From assembly GCA_947503525.1 (NCBI GenBank), contig CANNEA010000013.1, forward strand, positions 1 to 64,000: a DNA stretch of 64,000 nucleotides, given 5' to 3'. The stretch comes from an uncultured Carboxylicivirga sp. (GTDB lineage Bacteria > Bacteroidota > Bacteroidia > Bacteroidales > Marinilabiliaceae). This document shows positions 1-8,914 of the stretch, one piece after another. Position numbers and translations under genes: made by a program. Within the stretch, counting starts at the first letter, position 1; the number at the start of each line of letters is the position of its first letter. The notes under the pieces were generated by a model, which worked only from the letters and a program-made list of their open reading frames with translations, searched no databases and was not told the DNA's origin.

Positions 1-182
1 GTTGCAGTTGGTACAGCCACAGTAGATGTAATTGTAAACAATCCGTTTGTTGCATCTTCAGCGGCCTGAGTAGTTGCTACTATGGACAGAGTTTGTGCAT
101 GTGCAATTTTACTTGTTCCTAAAAAAAGAACTACAAAACAAACTATTTTTAATACTTGGGGATAGGCTCGCATTTCAATCAT
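1..182 (-). CDS. N-terminus of a secreted (Calx-beta-like?) surface protein, cut by window edge
   Basis: Reading leftwards from an ATG at 182, the frame stays open to base 1, about 60 codons. The first ~30 residues form a clear Sec signal peptide: basic start, hydrophobic core VCFVVLFLG, and a SKIAHAQ cleavage region. The mature start (SIVATTQAAEDATNGLFTI) resembles the repeated Calx-beta-like modules of large Bacteroidota surface or gliding-motility-associated proteins, but only one partial module is visible, so that family name is an inference. A second ATG at 173 is possible. The rest of the gene lies outside the window, including any type IX sorting tail. Confidence 0.6.
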   Translation of the reverse strand, partial: MIEMRAYPQVLKIVCFVVLFLGTSKIAHAQTLSIVATTQAAEDATNGLFTITSTVAVPTA

Positions 183-352
183 TTTATATAATGACAATTC
201 CAACCCATAAAAGTATCACGCTAATATGTGAAATGACACTTTTTTTGATGAAGAGCCTGTTTTTTAACGCGAAAACATAAAGCACTATGTAGAATAGATA
301 CTTAATCTATCATTAGGCTTGAAACAGAGCAAGAAGAGAAGTTTATTTAATT

Positions 353-1186
353 CTATAAAGAGTTTTTATCAGAAAGTTTAGAAAGTTCCTTTTTAACCTT
401 CGTTTGCTCGTCCTTAATTTGTTTGATTTCTTTAAGTACAAAGGAGATTTCATATCCATCGCGTATGGCTTCTTTATCAAATTTTTCCATCACGATGTAA
501 TAGTACTTTTTGCCTATGAATTGTACCTTAAGAGATTTATCCCAGTTGGAAGCTATAAAGTCAATAACGCCATTGTCCTTACCGTCTTTGTAATTAACCA
601 CTTCCCAAATGTTTTCGCCATCTTCAAAGTGTCTGTTCTGAAAACCATCAAACTCTACTTTTTCACTTAAGGCATGATTACCACTGAAATAGACTTTTAT
701 TTGATTGTGTTTAATATGGGCTGCCCCGGTATATCGACTTGAGATGTAGAATTCTCCTTCTAAATCCAAATGAGCACGTAAATAAACTCTTGAATAAGAA
801 TTTTCAGGTTTCTGACGTTTATGAATCAGAAGTTTTTTAGGACCGTAATCAGAGGATTCTCTAAAATTCTTTAGAAGAGGTTTTAGTTCTGCTTCTTTTT
901 CGGCCAGAAGACTGTCAAGAAATTGAAGGTTATTCTTCTGCTCTTCTATTGTAATTGAGCGTAACAGATCATTAGCTCTGGTCGTATATTCAATTTGATC
1001 TGTAAAATCCTCATTAATTGTATCAATGGTTAGTTTGGCATCATTAAATTGTTTGTTGTCAACAAAATGCTGCGCGCGCTGAAACTTGGTTTTTGCTAAT
1101 TCTTCGCGAGAAGGACCACATCCTACAAATAAACAGATGATTGGTAAGGCAAATAATATATAAATCTTAATTGTTGTTTGCTTCAT
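353..1186 (-). CDS. Hypothetical lipoprotein with helical N-terminal half
   Basis: 277 residues. A type II signal peptide ends in LFVGC, so Cys23 should be lipidated and the protein anchored in the envelope. The next ~100 residues are charged and helical (AKTKFQRAQHFVDNKQFNDA, then a glutamate-rich stretch), like a single TPR-type repeat followed by a coiled coil. The C-terminal half is rich in aromatic and beta-prone residues and ends in a lysine-rich helix. I do not recognise a family. It stands alone: the neighbour on the left is an edge-truncated secreted protein, and a hairpin lies just upstream at 1231-1259. Function unknown; envelope location is the only supported statement. Confidence 0.75.
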   Translation of the reverse strand: MKQTTIKIYILFALPIICLFVGCGPSREELAKTKFQRAQHFVDNKQFNDAKLTIDTINEDFTDQIEYTTRANDLLRSITIEEQKNNLQFLDSLLAEKEAELKPLLKNFRESSDYGPKKLLIHKRQKPENSYSRVYLRAHLDLEGEFYISSRYTGAAHIKHNQIKVYFSGNHALSEKVEFDGFQNRHFEDGENIWEVVNYKDGKDNGVIDFIASNWDKSLKVQFIGKKYYYIVMEKFDKEAIRDGYEISFVLKEIKQIKDEQTKVKKELSKLSDKNSL

Positions 1187-1230
1187 AGTTCAAAAATAAT
1201 AAAGATTTATTTGTGAGCTATAATGAAATA

Positions 1231-1259
1231 GAAAAAGCTGCACAGATGGCAGCTTTTTC
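1231..1259. terminator. Perfect 11-bp hairpin with A/T flanks
   Basis: GAAAAAGCTGC at 1231-1241 pairs perfectly with GCAGCTTTTTC at 1249-1259 across a 7-base loop. The arms carry an A-run and a T-run, so it can work as an intrinsic terminator in both directions. It lies downstream of the decayed remnant at 1294-1536 on the minus strand, which suggests that remnant was once a transcribed gene. Confidence 0.7.
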
Positions 1260-1293
1260 ATTTGTTAGTGAAAAGAATTTCAATTAAGGAATT

Positions 1294-1536
1294 TTACATC
1301 CTTAATTTTAACATGTAGTTTAGTTCATACATGTCCATCTTTGTCCTGAAATCCCTCGCTTCCAGGAACCCCCTCAAATAAGGTTTTTTGTTCCTTTACA
1401 GTGAATCCGAGATTTAAATGCTTTTGCTTATTGACCTTATCAATGGCAGAGCGCATCTTCTCGGTTTATTCTAATTTTTATCTGAGTGATCTTTGTAATC
1501 CTTTGAAATAGCATCAAGAAACTTGTAATAATGCAT
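1294..1536 (-). pseudogene. Probable decayed gene remnant, two or more frame changes
   Basis: This lies in the 391-base gap between the lipoprotein gene and rlmN, which holds no intact gene. On the minus strand an ATG at 1536 opens a 21-codon piece (MHYYKFLDAISKDYKDHSDK) that stops. Another frame then reads MRSAIDKVNKQKHLNLGFTV followed by KEQK up to an A6 run (complement of 1384-1389). After that run a third frame reads PYLRGFLEARDFRTKMDMYE followed by LNYMLKLRM and a stop at 1294-1296. Three successive protein-like pieces on one strand, with a break at a homopolymer run and a terminator hairpin beyond, fit a pseudogene. The parent family was not recognised. Confidence 0.4.
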
Positions 1537-1577
1537 TCTAATGTAAAGAAAACAAAAATTATGAAAAGAGCAATGGC

Positions 1578-2627
1578 TTAATAGTCTTTTTCATCATTTT
1601 GAGTACTCAAATTCTTAGTAGATAATAGACCGCAAGCAGCATAAATGTCTTCACCCCTTGATTTTCTTATCGTTGTATTTAGACCCTTCTCACTAAGTTT
1701 GTCACGAAACCATTCCATTTTACTCAGTTCGCTTCCTTCGAGTGGCGAGTTTGGTATTGGATGGAAATGTATAAGATTTATTCTGCACCTTATACCGTTC
1801 AATAGCTTGGTTAATCCTTTAACATGTTCGGCACTGTCATTTACACCCTTAAACATGATGTATTCAAACGATACGCGTCTCTGTCTGCCAAAATCATAAT
1901 CTTTTACCGCTTCAACAACTTTTTCAGCCGTGTATACACTTTCAATTGGCATAAGTTGCTTGCGCTCTTCATTAAACGGTGAATGTAAGCTAACCGCAAG
2001 GTGGGCATCAGATTCCTCTATGAAACGACGCATAGCAGGCACGACACCAATTGTAGATACATTTATTCTTCGAGGACTCCAGCCATAACCCCATTCCGAA
2101 GTGATGATTTCCAGGCTTTTTAAAACATTGTCAATATTGTCCATTGGTTCACCCATACCCATATACACCAAATTAGTTAAGGTATCCCGTTCGGGTAGGC
2201 TCGCCACTTGATTAAGAATTTCACCACTACTCAATTGTTTTTGAAAGCCTTGACGAGCAGTCATGCAAAACAAACAACCCATTTTGCATCCTACCTGAGA
2301 TGAAACACAAAGGGTATTTCGATTCTCTTCTGGTAAATACGCCGTTTCTATAAATTGATTGTCCTCAGTCTTATATAGATACTTTTTTGTGCCATCAATA
2401 GAGGCCTGAAAAGACTGTGGAGGATTTAAACCAACAGTGTAACTCTCATTTAATAAGACTCGTGCTTTTTTTGACAGGTTGGTCATTTCATCTATAGTAC
2501 CAACATTCTTTTTATAGAGCCAATCTGCTAACTGTTTTGATGTAAAAGCAGGAAGATTCAAACCCAATACACATTCCTTTAACTCTTCAAGAGTCTTCCC
2601 GTATAGTGCTTCTTTAGCCATATTCAT
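1578..2627 (-). CDS. rlmN: 23S rRNA (adenine2503-C2)-methyltransferase RlmN
   Basis: 349 residues, usual length for RlmN. This radical-SAM enzyme methylates C2 of A2503 in 23S rRNA, and in studied homologues also A37 of some tRNAs. The cluster-binding motif CKMGCLFC gives Cys114, Cys118 and Cys121. The preceding TLCVSSQVGC supplies Cys107, matching E. coli Cys118. Near the C-terminus, RGEDIYAACG gives Cys332, the residue that carries the methyl group in the known mechanism. The start 3 bases downstream of the reductase gene at 2631 indicates co-transcription with it. ATG at 2627 was chosen; a second Met two codons later is equally possible. No terminator was seen after the stop. Confidence 0.96.
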   Translation of the reverse strand: MNMAKEALYGKTLEELKECVLGLNLPAFTSKQLADWLYKKNVGTIDEMTNLSKKARVLLNESYTVGLNPPQSFQASIDGTKKYLYKTEDNQFIETAYLPEENRNTLCVSSQVGCKMGCLFCMTARQGFQKQLSSGEILNQVASLPERDTLTNLVYMGMGEPMDNIDNVLKSLEIITSEWGYGWSPRRINVSTIGVVPAMRRFIEESDAHLAVSLHSPFNEERKQLMPIESVYTAEKVVEAVKDYDFGRQRRVSFEYIMFKGVNDSAEHVKGLTKLLNGIRCRINLIHFHPIPNSPLEGSELSKMEWFRDKLSEKGLNTTIRKSRGEDIYAACGLLSTKNLSTQNDEKDY

Positions 2628-2630
2628 TAA

Positions 2631-3299
2631 TTAAAAATAAATCTCTGCAATGATGCGATCAAAGGGTATACCTTTCTCGATTAGAATTTCCCTTACATCA
2701 ATCACCATTTGAGAACTGCCGCAAAGGTAATACATATAATTGTCAGGTAATGAATCTTGATCCTTTAAGTATTGTGTAAGTCTGCCTTCAATTATTCCTT
2801 CTGCCTTTTCGCTTGTGCAAAATCTTAAATAATTCTTACCAAAGTGTTCGTGAAATAGATCTTGAAAGTAGAAGGCGTCTAATCTACGAGAACCATGTAA
2901 TAAGGTAACATTTTCACCATTGCCCGATTTTACAATAGATACAAATGGGGCTATTCCGGTTCCGGTAGCTATCCACATGGCAGGCGTTTCCTGACACAAA
3001 AACTTCCCAAAAGGCTCAGATATATAAATCTGATCCCCTTCCTTAAGTTGTGCTAATGTCGGTGTTAGTTCTCCATCAGGGTTAATGTCAAACAGAATGC
3101 TTATGCCGTTTTCATCTTTCCCTGAAGCAATTGAATAAAGCCGTGGATCATCTTCTGGATTCAGAGCTAAAGCAACAACCTGACCTGGTTTGAATTCGTG
3201 AGAATAGCTCACTTGCAAGTAGTAAACATCTTTCTTTAATGGGCTATTTTTTATGACGTTGACAGGGTATAGTTTTTTTCTTTTTCTTAAACTGTTCAT
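2631..3299 (-). CDS. Ferredoxin-NADP reductase family protein (FAD/NAD oxidoreductase)
   Basis: 222 residues, compact FNR fold. The N-terminal barrel (about 1-105) carries the FAD motif DPRLYSIAS (R-x-Y-S). The C-terminal nucleotide-binding half begins with GTGIAPFVSI and includes YLCGSSQMV. The protein ends in EIYF, an aromatic terminus as in ferredoxin-NADP reductases that stack on FAD. Expected activity is electron transfer between NAD(P)H and a ferredoxin or flavodoxin in the cytosol. The partner is not identified here, although a 2[4Fe-4S] ferredoxin gene lies 40 kb away. It precedes rlmN with only 3 bases between them; RlmN needs reducing electrons, so the pairing may be functional (inference). 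Confidence 0.85.
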   Translation of the reverse strand: MNSLRKRKKLYPVNVIKNSPLKKDVYYLQVSYSHEFKPGQVVALALNPEDDPRLYSIASGKDENGISILFDINPDGELTPTLAQLKEGDQIYISEPFGKFLCQETPAMWIATGTGIAPFVSIVKSGNGENVTLLHGSRRLDAFYFQDLFHEHFGKNYLRFCTSEKAEGIIEGRLTQYLKDQDSLPDNYMYYLCGSSQMVIDVREILIEKGIPFDRIIAEIYF

Positions 3300-3351
3300 T
3301 AATTAAAGTTTTGTGTTTAACAGCTCATCATTACTTTTGTTTTCAGCAAAA

Positions 3352-3371
3352 AGGCAGTCTTTCAACTGCCT
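3352..3371 (-). terminator. Intrinsic terminator after the SRPBCC gene
   Basis: On the minus strand a 7-bp stem (AGGCAGT / ACTGCCT) with a 6-base loop is followed by TTTTTGCTG. It lies 11 bases past the stop of the SRPBCC gene and before the reductase gene, so it separates the two transcription units. Confidence 0.75.
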
Positions 3372-3381
3372 CTATCACTAC

Positions 3382-4383
3382 TTATTTTATTGGTAAGTAA
3401 ACTTCGGTTACCCATTTTGAAGGATCAGGCTCTTTAGTGGGATCATTCAAATAAAACTCAACCGGATCAACTGATTTTTTTACCTTAAGCTTTTTGTGTC
3501 GGGCATACGCGTATGCTGCTGACCATGCGTTGCCAAGATGTTTATAGTCCCCTGTAAATGTAATTTTAACGGCTTTTTGTTCTTCAACATGACCATTATA
3601 TATGTCAGAGTGGTCGATAGGTATAGCAGATGGAATACTAACTCCGGATGAATATTCACAATCCGTTTTAGTGAAATCAAAATCGTGATAAACACTTAAA
3701 GCATTATTGTATTGTATTTGATGCTTTTCAGTATAACTTTTTATTGTACTGAATGAGGTTTTCATAGAAGGCGCCATATCGTTCATTGGGCAACTCGCTT
3801 TTAAACCAATAAAATGAGTCGATGGGATATTTTCTTTCCCGTCAATTTTGATAGATGAGTCTACTTTTCCCGTTTCCAGAATATCTTTAATCATTTTTAA
3901 ACCTCGTTCATAATCCATTCCAATCCATGGCTCCATGTTTTTTGCCATAAACTTAAATAAGAAGGGCATTTTGCCTTTCATGCCCCATGTGACTATACTT
4001 GTTTCACCTTTATCTTCAAATTTCCAGTAGACTTTGGATTGCGATTTAAAAGGTTTTATAAAACGAATGTCCTGATCAATTGAATTCTCAGAATCGATTT
4101 TTATGTGCTCAATTTCACCTGATCCAACCAATTCACCAACCCAGGAATTGACGGCACCTTCTCCTTGACCATCTTTGGTAATTGTTACATCGGCATTTGG
4201 TTCCATGCAAAGCCAGGGTGACCAACTGCTCCAGGTCTTAAAATCAGATACCAACTCAAAAGCTTTCTCTTTTGAAACGTTTACATCAATAGAACGGGTA
4301 ACATTATACGATCCATCTATAGATGCTAACCAAATTATTAATCCAAGAATTACGGCTCCAAAAATAACGAGGGCATAAAGCAT
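3382..4383 (-). CDS. SRPBCC (START-like) plus GyrI-like ligand-binding protein
   Basis: 333 residues. An N-terminal membrane segment (LYALVIFGAVILGLIIWLAS) is followed by a SRPBCC/polyketide-cyclase-like domain (about 25-170; SFDFKTWSSWSPW-type core is visible as SDFKTWSSWSPW). A second domain, about 180-333, resembles the AraC effector-binding/GyrI fold, with a late VTEVYLPIK strand typical of that fold. Such two-domain proteins occur in Bacteroidota without known function. Both folds bind small hydrophobic ligands, so a membrane-attached ligand sensor or carrier is plausible but not shown. It forms its own unit, ended by the hairpin at 3352-3371. Confidence 0.78.
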   Translation of the reverse strand: MLYALVIFGAVILGLIIWLASIDGSYNVTRSIDVNVSKEKAFELVSDFKTWSSWSPWLCMEPNADVTITKDGQGEGAVNSWVGELVGSGEIEHIKIDSENSIDQDIRFIKPFKSQSKVYWKFEDKGETSIVTWGMKGKMPFLFKFMAKNMEPWIGMDYERGLKMIKDILETGKVDSSIKIDGKENIPSTHFIGLKASCPMNDMAPSMKTSFSTIKSYTEKHQIQYNNALSVYHDFDFTKTDCEYSSGVSIPSAIPIDHSDIYNGHVEEQKAVKITFTGDYKHLGNAWSAAYAYARHKKLKVKKSVDPVEFYLNDPTKEPDPSKWVTEVYLPIK

Positions 4384-4568
4384 ATCTTATTCTTTTAGTT
4401 AAAAATGTTGCTTGTTTAAGTTAAGACAATTCAAGATACATATCTATACTTTTATATTCAAATCGGATATTAAGATTTATTGATATTAATTTATTGTGTT
4501 AGCGCTGCTATTCCTACTATACTTTAAATTTGTTTATCTTTAGCTGTAAATCGTGAAAAGTAAAATTA

Positions 4569-7500
4569 ATGAAACAACTTCGATTTAGGGGACTTGCTAA
4601 TTCGATACAAAGGAAGGTCATCATTGGATTCGGAATAATTATTCTTATTCTGTTTGTGGTTTCTTTTATGAGTATTCGTGGAATCAGGCGTTTAGCCTAT
4701 GTTGTGGATAATACGGAGACAGTAAATCGATTACAGGATCAAATTAATTTGTTACGGATAAATGAAAAGAGAGTCTTAATTAATGGAGATTCTTCTTTAA
4801 TAAAGCGGGTTGATACTTTATCCGTTTTTATCACTGAACTTCTTCAACAAATAGAAGCCGCGGATATAAATTCCCAAAGTAAAAAGGAATTGGAATCAAT
4901 TCCTGCTTTGTTATCACAATTCAATCAGGATTACCGCTTGTATGCTGCCGTTTTTACTTTAAGAAAGCAAGTTGCCAGCCAAACTGATTCGATCTACCTG
5001 GCTCTTGAAAGTCTGGAAGGAGCGCAGTTACGACATATAAGTAATTGGGCCAGACCAGGATCTTCAAAATTTAACTCAATTACAAAATACTATAATGAGG
5101 CCCATTCCTTTTTAATAAGAATTCGCTCCTTGCAATTACGTTTAGAGAATGATTTGTCGAGAGGAAATGAACGGGATTCATTGGCGTCATGGTTTGACCA
5201 AACATTGAAATTATCCTTTGCGATTGAGAACGATGTTAATAATCTTGAAGTAAGAGGATTTATGACAACGTTTAGATCGCTGTTGAGACAATATGAACAA
5301 TCCTTTCTGAGGAGCTTAAATTTAATTGAGAACTCTACAACAATTCGTAATAGTTTGTCTCAATCTGGTCGTGAAATGCAAGTTCGAACGGAACAGGCAG
5401 CAACAATTCAGAGTAAACAGCTAAAAAAATGGGGCGAGCTAAGTATGAATTTTTTAATCATACTGGTAGTTGTGGCTTTGCTCGGTGCAGGTTTGGTATT
5501 AGCCTTTTTCTTATATACTATCACAACTGATGAACGTAAAAGAAGATCCATTGAAGGAGCTATTGAAGATAACCGCCGATTGTTGGATGATATTATCAAC
5601 AATAGCAAGGCCCTGATTTATGTGAAGGATCTTGAAGGTAAGTATACATTAGTGAATCAGAATTGGTGTGAGGAAGTTGGTGTGGCTGAAACAGAGGTGA
5701 TAGGAAGAGATGCAAACCTTTTCTTTTCGCGAGATTCAGTAGAACAGTGGGACGAGGTTGACCAGCAGGTTATTAGTAGTGGAGTCGCGGTTCATTTTGA
5801 AGAAGGGATAGAACTTAAAAATGGCAGGAGGTATTTCTTATCTAACAAATTTCCAATTAGAAATAAGGAAGGCTTGATTCAGGCTATATGTGGTATTTCT
5901 ACTGATATTACTGATTTAAATGAGGCCTTGCGCGATTTGGAAAAAAGTCGTGAGAATTACAGAAATATCGTTACCAATGTACCTGGTATTGTGTATACGG
6001 GTTTAATGGACGATAGTCGTTCAATGTCTTTCCTAAGTAGTGGATTTACAAAAGTGACTGGTTTCGAAGCAGATAATTTCTTAAATGCATCACAATCGTT
6101 TACTAATGTTATTGTTGAGAATGATAGAGAACGGGTGCTGGAAACGATAAAGCAAGCTGTCATACGTAATCATGCCTACGAAATTGAGTATCGAATTGAA
6201 GATGTAAAGGGTGAAATGCGCTGGCTTCATGAAAAAGGTATGCCAATGAAAAACGCTGAAGGTAGCGGCTATTATCTTCAAGGCGTTATGATTGATGTTA
6301 CAGCCCAAAAAGAGGCCATTTCTGAAGTGATGTTGCGTGATAGATTCCTTGAGGGAGTTGCTGAGGCCGTTAAGGAACTTATCGTTAATCAAGAGTCGGA
6401 AGAGGCCATTCTTAAGTCCTTGCGAATTGTTGCACAAAGTGCAATGGTTGATCATTCCTTCATATTTGTAAATGAACCATTTGACGATGAAGGACAGCCT
6501 ACAGCTTCTCATCATTATGAATGGCAAAAAGATAAAATTAAACCGGTCCAACGTCCGGATCTTCAAAAATTAACTTATGAGGAGATTGGGTCAAGGTGGT
6601 ACCATTCGCTGGCAGATAAAAAAGAAATTAGTGGTTTTAGGGCCGATTTTCTTGAAGAGGAGCAATTACTGTTCACAAAACTAAAGTTGGAAAGCCTTTT
6701 GGTGGTTCCGGTATTTGCCCGTGATGTATTTTGGGGATTTATTGGATTTGGGAATACTGATAAAGGTATGCCATGGGTTGAATCGCATCGTGCTATTTTC
6801 CGAGCTTACACCGTAACGCTTGGTATTGCAATAGCAAAAGAAAGAGATGCTGTTCTGTTAAAAGAAGCGAAAAATGCTGCAGAGGCGGCTACGCAGGCGA
6901 AAAGTGATTTCCTGGCTAGGATGAGTCACGAAATTAGAACCCCTATGAATGCCATTGTTGGATGGACCCATTTAGCAATTGAGAAGGAAACCAATTTCGG
7001 TCAGAATGATTACTTGCATAAGATTCAGGCAAGTTCAAAAGCATTGTTGGGAATTATTAATGATATTCTTGATTTTTCTAAAATTGAGGCTGGTAAACTA
7101 AGTCTGGAAAGCATTGATTTTGATTTAGAGCAAGTCTTTGATGATTTAAGTAATATGGTGGCCTACAAGGCTCATGAAAAAGGTTTGGATTTCATCTATG
7201 CCATCGATGCTGATGTTCCCCTTAACCTGGTTGGTGATCCACTTCGTTTATCTCAAATCCTGGTTAACTTGGTTAATAATGCTGTCAAGTTCACCAATAA
7301 AGGGGAAATAGTGACGAGCGTGTTGGTGCTCCAGGAAAACGATAGTGATGTTGAGTTACTGGTTGAAGTTAAAGACACGGGTATTGGAATAAAATCAGAC
7401 TTGTTGGAATTTTTGTTTGAATCATTTTCTCAGGCCGATGTTTCAACTACTCGCAAGTATGGAGGTACGGGTCTAGGTTTAGCTATTTGTAAACGTTTAT

Positions 7501-8909
7501 CCGGACTGATGGGTGGACGAATTTGGGTTGAGAGTGAGTACGGTGTGGGAAGTTCGTTCTTCTTTACCATTAAGTTAGGTAAGCAGAATGTACAGAAAAG
7601 AAATCTGCTTGTTCCACCTAAAGACCTGAAAGGTATTAATGTCTTATTAGTAAATGCTCATCCGGTAACATCGCATATTCAGAAAGATATGCTTGAGCTT
7701 CTAGGTTTTAAAGTTGCCCTTGTTGGTAATTGTGATAAAGCAATGGTAAAACTTCTTGAAAGCAGACAGGGAAGTGCCATTGACTTATTGGTTGTGGATT
7801 GGGATATTAAAGATGTTAAGGGCAACCGAACTGCTGTTGAATTAAGTAATCACAATGAAGATGTAGTTCCAATGCTGGTCTTAACGCCAGCTTTTAATCA
7901 AGATGATGTACTTAAGAAATTTATTAATACCAAAGCTGGAATATGGTCCGTTCTGAAACCGGTAAATTATTCTACGTTATATGATGGCTGTATGGAAGCT
8001 TTAGGTAAGGAAAAATCAACGGTTTCATGGCGAAGAAAAGAGCCTGATGTTTACCTAAAGGAACTGAAAGAACTTGAAGATGTATTAGTGCTTTTGGTGG
8101 AGGATAATGAAGCGAATAAAATGATTGGAACAGAATTGTTAGAACTTGCCGGAGTTCAGGTTGAGGTTGCTTCTAATGGTCAGGAGGCCATTAAAACACT
8201 AAAGAAACGTGGTCCTAACTATTTTGATCTGATATTAATGGATATTCAGATGCCAGTAATGGATGGATTTGATGCTACCAAAGTAATATTAACCTTACCC
8301 GATTATAATCAAATACCAATTGTTGCCATGACAGCCGATGCCCTGGAGGGAACCAAACAAAAGTATTTGAAAGCTGGAATGGTAGATATGATATCAAAAC
8401 CTATAGATCCGGAGCAAGTATATAAGAAGGTGCTTAATTGGGTTAAAAGGAATAGGGGTATGCAACGTTCAAAACGCCGTCCTATGGCGGTAGAAGTAAT
8501 TCCAAAGCAGGTAGAGCTTGTTGAAGAAAATAACAATGAGTTTCCAATTATAGCTGGCGTGAATGTTGAGGAAGGGATTAAACGATTTGCTAACCGTTGG
8601 GATTTTTTCAAAAGGTTGCTTCAGCGCTTTTATTTTGACCACTTGGATTTTGTTCAGGAATTTAATGAAACCAAAGAATCGGATCGCGAAGCTGCTGAAC
8701 GTATGTTACATTCATTCAAAGGTATTTCAGGTACAATTGCAGCACCTGTATTATATGAGCTTGCTATTAAAACTGAAAAAGACTTTAAACTAAATGAACC
8801 AACATTTAGTGAAAGATTTCATGAGTTAAGTGCAGAGTTGGAAACTATTTTAAAGGAATTAAGTAATAACAAAGAGGTTGATGTTGAAGGGTTCGGTAAA
8901 CAAAACTAA
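4569..8909 (+). CDS. Large hybrid sensor histidine kinase with PAS, GAF, two receivers and Hpt
   Basis: 1446 residues. Order seen: membrane segment (about 17-38), extracytoplasmic helical sensor region (40-290), second membrane segment (290-315), PAS (338-455), PAS (463-590), GAF (600-765), HisKA with SHEIRTPMN (His near 787), HATPase with N box VNNAVKF, G1 DTGIGI and G2 GGTGLGLAI. Then a receiver that lacks the usual acidic pair (LLVNAHP instead of LLVDDNP), a canonical receiver ([21 protein letters not shown], Asp near 1224; Lys in ISKPI), and an Hpt domain (ERMLHSFKG, His near 1379). This is a full internal phosphorelay, but no response regulator with an output domain is adjacent. The stop is 5 bases before the next gene, so the two are probably co-transcribed. 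The signal sensed is unknown. Confidence 0.93.
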   Translation: MKQLRFRGLANSIQRKVIIGFGIIILILFVVSFMSIRGIRRLAYVVDNTETVNRLQDQINLLRINEKRVLINGDSSLIKRVDTLSVFITELLQQIEAADINSQSKKELESIPALLSQFNQDYRLYAAVFTLRKQVASQTDSIYLALESLEGAQLRHISNWARPGSSKFNSITKYYNEAHSFLIRIRSLQLRLENDLSRGNERDSLASWFDQTLKLSFAIENDVNNLEVRGFMTTFRSLLRQYEQSFLRSLNLIENSTTIRNSLSQSGREMQVRTEQAATIQSKQLKKWGELSMNFLIILVVVALLGAGLVLAFFLYTITTDERKRRSIEGAIEDNRRLLDDIINNSKALIYVKDLEGKYTLVNQNWCEEVGVAETEVIGRDANLFFSRDSVEQWDEVDQQVISSGVAVHFEEGIELKNGRRYFLSNKFPIRNKEGLIQAICGISTDITDLNEALRDLEKSRENYRNIVTNVPGIVYTGLMDDSRSMSFLSSGFTKVTGFEADNFLNASQSFTNVIVENDRERVLETIKQAVIRNHAYEIEYRIEDVKGEMRWLHEKGMPMKNAEGSGYYLQGVMIDVTAQKEAISEVMLRDRFLEGVAEAVKELIVNQESEEAILKSLRIVAQSAMVDHSFIFVNEPFDDEGQPTASHHYEWQKDKIKPVQRPDLQKLTYEEIGSRWYHSLADKKEISGFRADFLEEEQLLFTKLKLESLLVVPVFARDVFWGFIGFGNTDKGMPWVESHRAIFRAYTVTLGIAIAKERDAVLLKEAKNAAEAATQAKSDFLARMSHEIRTPMNAIVGWTHLAIEKETNFGQNDYLHKIQASSKALLGIINDILDFSKIEAGKLSLESIDFDLEQVFDDLSNMVAYKAHEKGLDFIYAIDADVPLNLVGDPLRLSQILVNLVNNAVKFTNKGEIVTSVLVLQENDSDVELLVEVKDTGIGIKSDLLEFLFESFSQADVSTTRKYGGTGLGLAICKRLSGLMGGRIWVESEYGVGSSFFFTIKLGKQNVQKRNLLVPPKDLKGINVLLVNAHPVTSHIQKDMLELLGFKVALVGNCDKAMVKLLESRQGSAIDLLVVDWDIKDVKGNRTAVELSNHNEDVVPMLVLTPAFNQDDVLKKFINTKAGIWSVLKPVNYSTLYDGCMEALGKEKSTVSWRRKEPDVYLKELKELEDVLVLLVEDNEANKMIGTELLELAGVQVEVASNGQEAIKTLKKRGPNYFDLILMDIQMPVMDGFDATKVILTLPDYNQIPIVAMTADALEGTKQKYLKAGMVDMISKPIDPEQVYKKVLNWVKRNRGMQRSKRRPMAVEVIPKQVELVEENNNEFPIIAGVNVEEGIKRFANRWDFFKRLLQRFYFDHLDFVQEFNETKESDREAAERMLHSFKGISGTIAAPVLYELAIKTEKDFKLNEPTFSERFHELSAELETILKELSNNKEVDVEGFGKQN

Positions 8910-8914
8910 TTTAT

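Noticed and set aside
6090-6566. 158-codon minus-strand frame inside the histidine kinase gene
   Set aside because: The plus strand encodes conserved PAS and GAF segments over the same bases; the antisense frame shows no domain or signal.
4569-8909. Histidine kinase as a SusCD-type hybrid two-component regulator
   Set aside because: It has no AraC-type DNA-binding output domain and no beta-propeller sensor; the last domain is Hpt.
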